This document shows, in pieces, positions 5,801-8,316 of a stretch of DNA of 8,316 nucleotides. Made by a program: the position numbers and the translations under genes. Every line of letters starts with the position of its first letter. The first letter of the stretch is position 1. The stretch comes from CAYLZW01 sp964388085 (lineage in GTDB: Bacteria; Myxococcota; UBA727; CAYLZW01), in NCBI GenBank assembly GCA_964388085.1, contig CAYLZW010000256.1, positions 1-8,316 of the forward strand, in the 5' to 3' direction. Below the pieces are notes generated by a model. The model was not told the origin of the DNA and did no database searches. It saw nothing but the letters and a program-made list of their open reading frames with translations.

Positions 5801-6556
5801 ATGTCCAAGCTCCTCGACAACAAGGTCGCCATCGTCACCGGCGCGGGCTCCGGCATCGGCCGCGAGATCGCCCTCCACTTCGCGGAGGCGGGCGCCAAGG
5901 TCGTCGTCTCCGACATCAACGAGGACGGCGGGCACGGCACCGTCGGCCAGATCAGCGACAAGGGCGGCACGGCGACGTTCGTGAAGGCGGACACCTCGAA
6001 GCCGGCCGACAACGAAGCGCTCGTGAAGGCGACCCTGAAGGAATTCGGTAGCCTGCACATCGCCGTCAACAACGCGGGCATCGGCGGCCCGCTCGGGCTC
6101 GTCGGCGAGTACCCCGTCGACGGCTGGGACAAGGTCATCGCCATCAACCTGTCGGGCGTGTTCTACGGCATGCGCTACCAGATCCCGGCCATCCTCGAGT
6201 CGGGCGGCGGCAACATCGTGAACATGGCATCGATCCTCGGCATGGTCGGCGCCGCGAGCTCGGGCGCGTACGTCGCCGCCAAGCACGGCGTCGTCGGGCT
6301 GACCAAGGCGGCCGCCCTCGAGTACGGCCAGAAGGGCTTGCGCGTGAACGCCGTCGGCCCCGGCTACGTCCGCACGCCGCTCGTCGTGAAGAGCCTCCCG
6401 CCCGACGCGCTGAAGGCGCTCGAAGGCAAGCACGCCATGGGCCGCCTCGGCGAGCCTGAGGAGGTCGCGCGCCTGGTCCGCTGGCTCTCGTCCGACGAGG
6501 CGTCGTTCGTCACCGGCAGCTACTACACCGTCGACGGCGGCTACACGGCGCAGTAG
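5801..6556 (+). CDS. Short-chain dehydrogenase/reductase (classical SDR), NAD-type
   Basis: 251 residues, the usual size of a classical SDR, soluble and normally tetrameric; oxidises or reduces a hydroxyl/keto group on an unidentified substrate. Seen: the cofactor loop TGAGSGIG (13-20), Asp38 at the end of the second strand (VVSDIN), which favours NAD(H) over NADP(H), NNAG (90-93), catalytic Asn116, Ser144, Tyr157 and Lys161 (YVAAK), PGYVRTP (187-193) and the C-terminal VDGGY. Annotated relatives of this pattern are often called glucose 1-dehydrogenase, cyclopentanol dehydrogenase or 3-oxoacyl-ACP reductase; none of these can be preferred. It stands alone, divergent from the sigma-54 activator gene with a fitting sigma-54 promoter candidate, so it is the likeliest direct target of that activator and may act on the activator's effector. 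Its stop is 4 bp from the stop of the convergent gene. Confidence 0.92.
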   Translation: MSKLLDNKVAIVTGAGSGIGREIALHFAEAGAKVVVSDINEDGGHGTVGQISDKGGTATFVKADTSKPADNEALVKATLKEFGSLHIAVNNAGIGGPLGLVGEYPVDGWDKVIAINLSGVFYGMRYQIPAILESGGGNIVNMASILGMVGAASSGAYVAAKHGVVGLTKAAALEYGQKGLRVNAVGPGYVRTPLVVKSLPPDALKALEGKHAMGRLGEPEEVARLVRWLSSDEASFVTGSYYTVDGGYTAQ

Positions 6557-6560
6557 CGCG

Positions 6561-7709
6561 TCAGCGCTTCTCGACGGAGATCTGCGCCCGGTCGAGCTCG
6601 GTGAGCGGGATGCAGAAGTTCTCTTTGTAGTTGTCCCTGAGGCTCTGGATCGCCTCGAGCGCCTCGGCCCCCTTGCCGAGGGACTCGAGGCGGTGCAGCC
6701 CTGCTCGACGACGATCGCAGTCGGGCCCGTGCAGGACGTCGTTGATCGCCACGCGCTCGGCGATGGCGCCCGTCGTCTCCTCCCGCTCCTGCAGCACCTT
6801 CAGCGCGTTGTGCCGGAGGTGCCAGGCCTCCGCCTCGGTGAGCTCGACGAGGCGTCGCTTGACGTCCTCGCTGCGCCAATCGGCCAGCACGTCGAGGGGC
6901 AGCTTGGCGAGCGGGTGGTCGAGGGCCGCGAGCGTGTAGTCGAGCGCGCGCTGGTCGGCGCCGCCGCGCTTGGCGGCCTCCCGATAGGCCTCGAGCGCCT
7001 GCGGGGTGGCGCCGCTTCGTGCGTAGGCGTGGCCGAGCAAAAGGTACTGACGAGGGGTCCGCTGCGTCACGGGCACCGCGAGGATGTCCTCGATGACGCT
7101 GCCGGCCTTGCCGCTGTCGATGCCTCGCAGCACCGGATCGTCACCGCCGAGCAGCAGCAGCGATCCGAATCCCAGCACGACGACGAACGACAGGCCGCCC
7201 GCGAGCAGGAACGCGAACGGAGAGCGCAGGAAGCGCTCGAACGCGCCGCCGGGCGGCACCGTGGCCACGACCCACGACGAGAACGAGCGCGCCGGCCGGC
7301 CCACCGGAGAGGTCACGGCGCCGGTCTCGAGGCCCTCCCAGGCCCGCGGCGCCGGCACGGCTGGGTTCGTCGGCGGCGTCGGCGCCGGCCGCGGGGGTGG
7401 CGGGCGCGGCGGAGGAGCGGCCACCGGCGCGGGCCGAGGCGCAGGAGCGGCCCGAGGGGCAGGTGCGGGGCGCGGCGCGGGTGGTGTCGGCCCCGGCGCC
7501 GCGCGCGGAGGCGGCGGGGTCGGCCACGTTTGCGGCGCGCTCGGTGCCGTAGGCGGCCCCCCGAACGTCACGGGGGTGGGCATCGCCACCGGCGCCGGAG
7601 CGGCCAGGACCGGCGCGGGCGCGTCGGCGGACGGCCACGCGTAGCCACACGCCAGGCACTCGACGCCGTCGGCGGCCCGACCGCACTGGGGGCAGCGGAT
7701 GAGGCTCAC
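6561..7709 (-). CDS. Membrane protein with N-terminal zinc ribbon, Pro/Ala-rich linker and C-terminal helical repeat domain
   Basis: Function not recognised. Predicted 382 residues. Seen: a zinc ribbon with C6, C9, C18 and C21 (CPQC and CLAC); a Pro/Ala/Arg-rich low-complexity linker, about 30-122; one hydrophobic segment, about 164-188; then a mostly helical domain with a TPR-like unit (about 219-250) and further helices. Two cysteines (C331, C366) lie in the C-terminal part. With the ribbon in the cytoplasm, the TPR-like domain would lie across the membrane. The GTG at 7709 is chosen because AAGGAG lies 8 nt upstream, it overlaps the preceding gene by GTGA, and the ribbon starts at once; an ATG at 7946 is open in frame but that extension is arginine-rich out-of-frame translation of the upstream gene. 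This build (ribbon, low-complexity linker, membrane segment, TPR) is common in myxobacteria, which is context rather than proof. Confidence 0.8.
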   Translation of the reverse strand: MSLIRCPQCGRAADGVECLACGYAWPSADAPAPVLAAPAPVAMPTPVTFGGPPTAPSAPQTWPTPPPPRAAPGPTPPAPRPAPAPRAAPAPRPAPVAAPPPRPPPPRPAPTPPTNPAVPAPRAWEGLETGAVTSPVGRPARSFSSWVVATVPPGGAFERFLRSPFAFLLAGGLSFVVVLGFGSLLLLGGDDPVLRGIDSGKAGSVIEDILAVPVTQRTPRQYLLLGHAYARSGATPQALEAYREAAKRGGADQRALDYTLAALDHPLAKLPLDVLADWRSEDVKRRLVELTEAEAWHLRHNALKVLQEREETTGAIAERVAINDVLHGPDCDRRRAGLHRLESLGKGAEALEAIQSLRDNYKENFCIPLTELDRAQISVEKR

Positions 7710-8316
7710 TGCGTCGGCTCCTTGCCCTCGAACTGCCCGAAGTCGGGCAAAAGCGGCGCGCGGTCGTGTCCGCAGAAGCGAGCCTTGGTCGGGTAGCGCG
7801 TGAAGCACACGGGGCACACCATGCCGCCGGCCGCTGGGATGAACATGGTCTGGCGCGCGTCCCGATCGAGCGCCTGCAGCCTCTCGCCATCGAAGGGGCA
7901 GTGCGTCGCCTCGCCGACGCCGAATTCGAACGAGCACTTCGGGCACACGAGCCCGCCGCCCTTCTTCGGTGTCACCACGGGAGCGGCCTGCAGCTCTGTC
8001 GCCTGCACACGATTTCGTCGACGACGGAGCGCCAGGAGCACGCCCGCCAAGGTCGCCAGCAGCGCCGCGCCGCCAGCGCCGGCGACCGGCAGGAGCGGGA
8101 ACGGCTCGCCCTCGAGCGGCGGCAGCTCCGGAGGCGCGCTCTCGAGCGGGCGCAGCGTGATCTCGCCGCGCGTCACCTCGCCGAGCACCTCGCGGGCACG
8201 CCTCGAGCGCGTGGTCTTGGCGAGCGCCGCCAGCGTCTTCGTCGCGCGCTTCTCGGCGGCGGGCACCACGCGCGCCGACACCGCGGCCTCTAGCGCGCCG
8301 AGCTTCGCCACGACGC
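7706..8316 (-). CDS. Membrane protein with two C-terminal zinc-ribbon-like motifs, N-terminus beyond window
   Basis: Function not recognised. About 203 codons are visible and the frame stays open to the right edge. A GTG at 8311 could serve as start, but it has no visible ribosome binding site and the protein probably begins outside. Numbering from that GTG: an Ala/Arg/Lys-rich helical part (1-55), a Pro/Glu-rich stretch (57-72), one membrane segment (about 73-94) followed by the basic RRRRNR stop-transfer, then two short ribbons: CPKC (123-126) with HCPFDG (137-142), and CPVC (166-169) with FCGHD (179-183). Each ribbon shows three Cys, with a His or Asp as possible fourth ligand. The positive-inside rule places the ribbons in the cytoplasm, leaving the N-terminal part outside or periplasmic. 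It overlaps the following zinc-ribbon gene by 4 bp, so the two are probably made together. Ribbons ending in CPxDG are frequent in myxobacterial regulatory proteins. Confidence 0.75.
   Translation of the reverse strand, partial: VVAKLGALEAAVSARVVPAAEKRATKTLAALAKTTRSRRAREVLGEVTRGEITLRPLESAPPELPPLEGEPFPLLPVAGAGGAALLATLAGVLLALRRRRNRVQATELQAAPVVTPKKGGGLVCPKCSFEFGVGEATHCPFDGERLQALDRDARQTMFIPAAGGMVCPVCFTRYPTKARFCGHDRAPLLPDFGQFEGKEPTQ
7718..7723 (-). promoter_or_regulatory. Ribosome binding site deciding the 382-residue start
   Basis: AAGGAG on the minus strand, 8 nt before the GTG at 7709-7707. It lies within the last codons of the upstream gene and supports coupled translation of the two membrane proteins. 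Confidence 0.6.

Noticed and set aside
5717..6433. Minus-strand open frame opposite the dehydrogenase
   Set aside because: The plus strand encodes an SDR with every family motif; the antisense product is Asp/Val/Arg-rich with no features.
7347..7622. GC-rich repetitive stretch as a DNA repeat or CRISPR-like array
   Set aside because: The periodicity comes from Pro/Ala/Arg codons of the linker in the 382-residue protein; there are no regular repeat units or spacers.
6693..7796. Plus-strand open frame opposite the zinc-ribbon protein gene
   Set aside because: Arg/Gly-rich antisense of the Pro/Ala-rich linker; the minus strand has the CxxC ribbon, a ribosome binding site and the 4-bp overlap.

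Overview
The window is gene-dense and very GC-rich, with wobble-position GC bias, short 4-bp gene overlaps and almost no intergenic space. CphA/CphB/IadA outside the cyanobacteria, a sigma-54-type activator, and membrane-anchored zinc-ribbon/Pro-Ala-rich proteins together suggest a Myxococcota-like (deltaproteobacterial) chromosome. This placement is inference from gene style; the window contains no rRNA or marker gene.

Layout: (1) 1-3866, minus strand: a compact operon in the transcription order iadA (isoaspartyl dipeptidase), cphB (cyanophycinase), cphA (cyanophycin synthetase, cut by the left edge). Each gene overlaps the next by 4 bp (GTGA, then ATGA). (2) 3867-4001: a 135-bp gap, with a GC-rich hairpin over the stop codon of the next gene upstream. 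(3) 4002-5645, minus strand: a XylR/DmpR/MopR-type sigma-54 activator with sensor domain, V4R zinc site, AAA+ domain with GAFTGA, and Fis-type HTH. (4) 5646-5800: a divergent control region with a perfect 19-bp palindrome, a second imperfect palindrome 42 bp away, and a good -24/-12 (sigma-54) promoter candidate facing right. (5) 5801-6556, plus strand: an NAD-type short-chain dehydrogenase. (6) 6561-8316, minus strand: two overlapping genes for single-pass membrane proteins with zinc ribbons, the upstream one cut by the right edge. They converge on the dehydrogenase with only 4 bp between stop codons.

How the parts fit: CphA polymerises Asp and Arg into cyanophycin, CphB cuts it to beta-Asp-Arg dipeptides, and IadA hydrolyses the isopeptide dipeptides to amino acids. 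The operon therefore encodes a full store-and-release cycle for nitrogen and carbon. The activator is co-directional and directly upstream, so it may be co-transcribed with the operon. Its clearest predicted target, however, is the divergent dehydrogenase promoter, where the palindrome lies about 108 bp upstream of the predicted transcription start. A ligand-sensing sigma-54 activator between a dehydrogenase and a cyanophycin operon is the most interesting arrangement here. Whether it controls the operon cannot be decided from sequence; I found no good sigma-54 promoter directly before iadA. The two zinc-ribbon proteins look like an unrelated neighbouring unit of unknown function.
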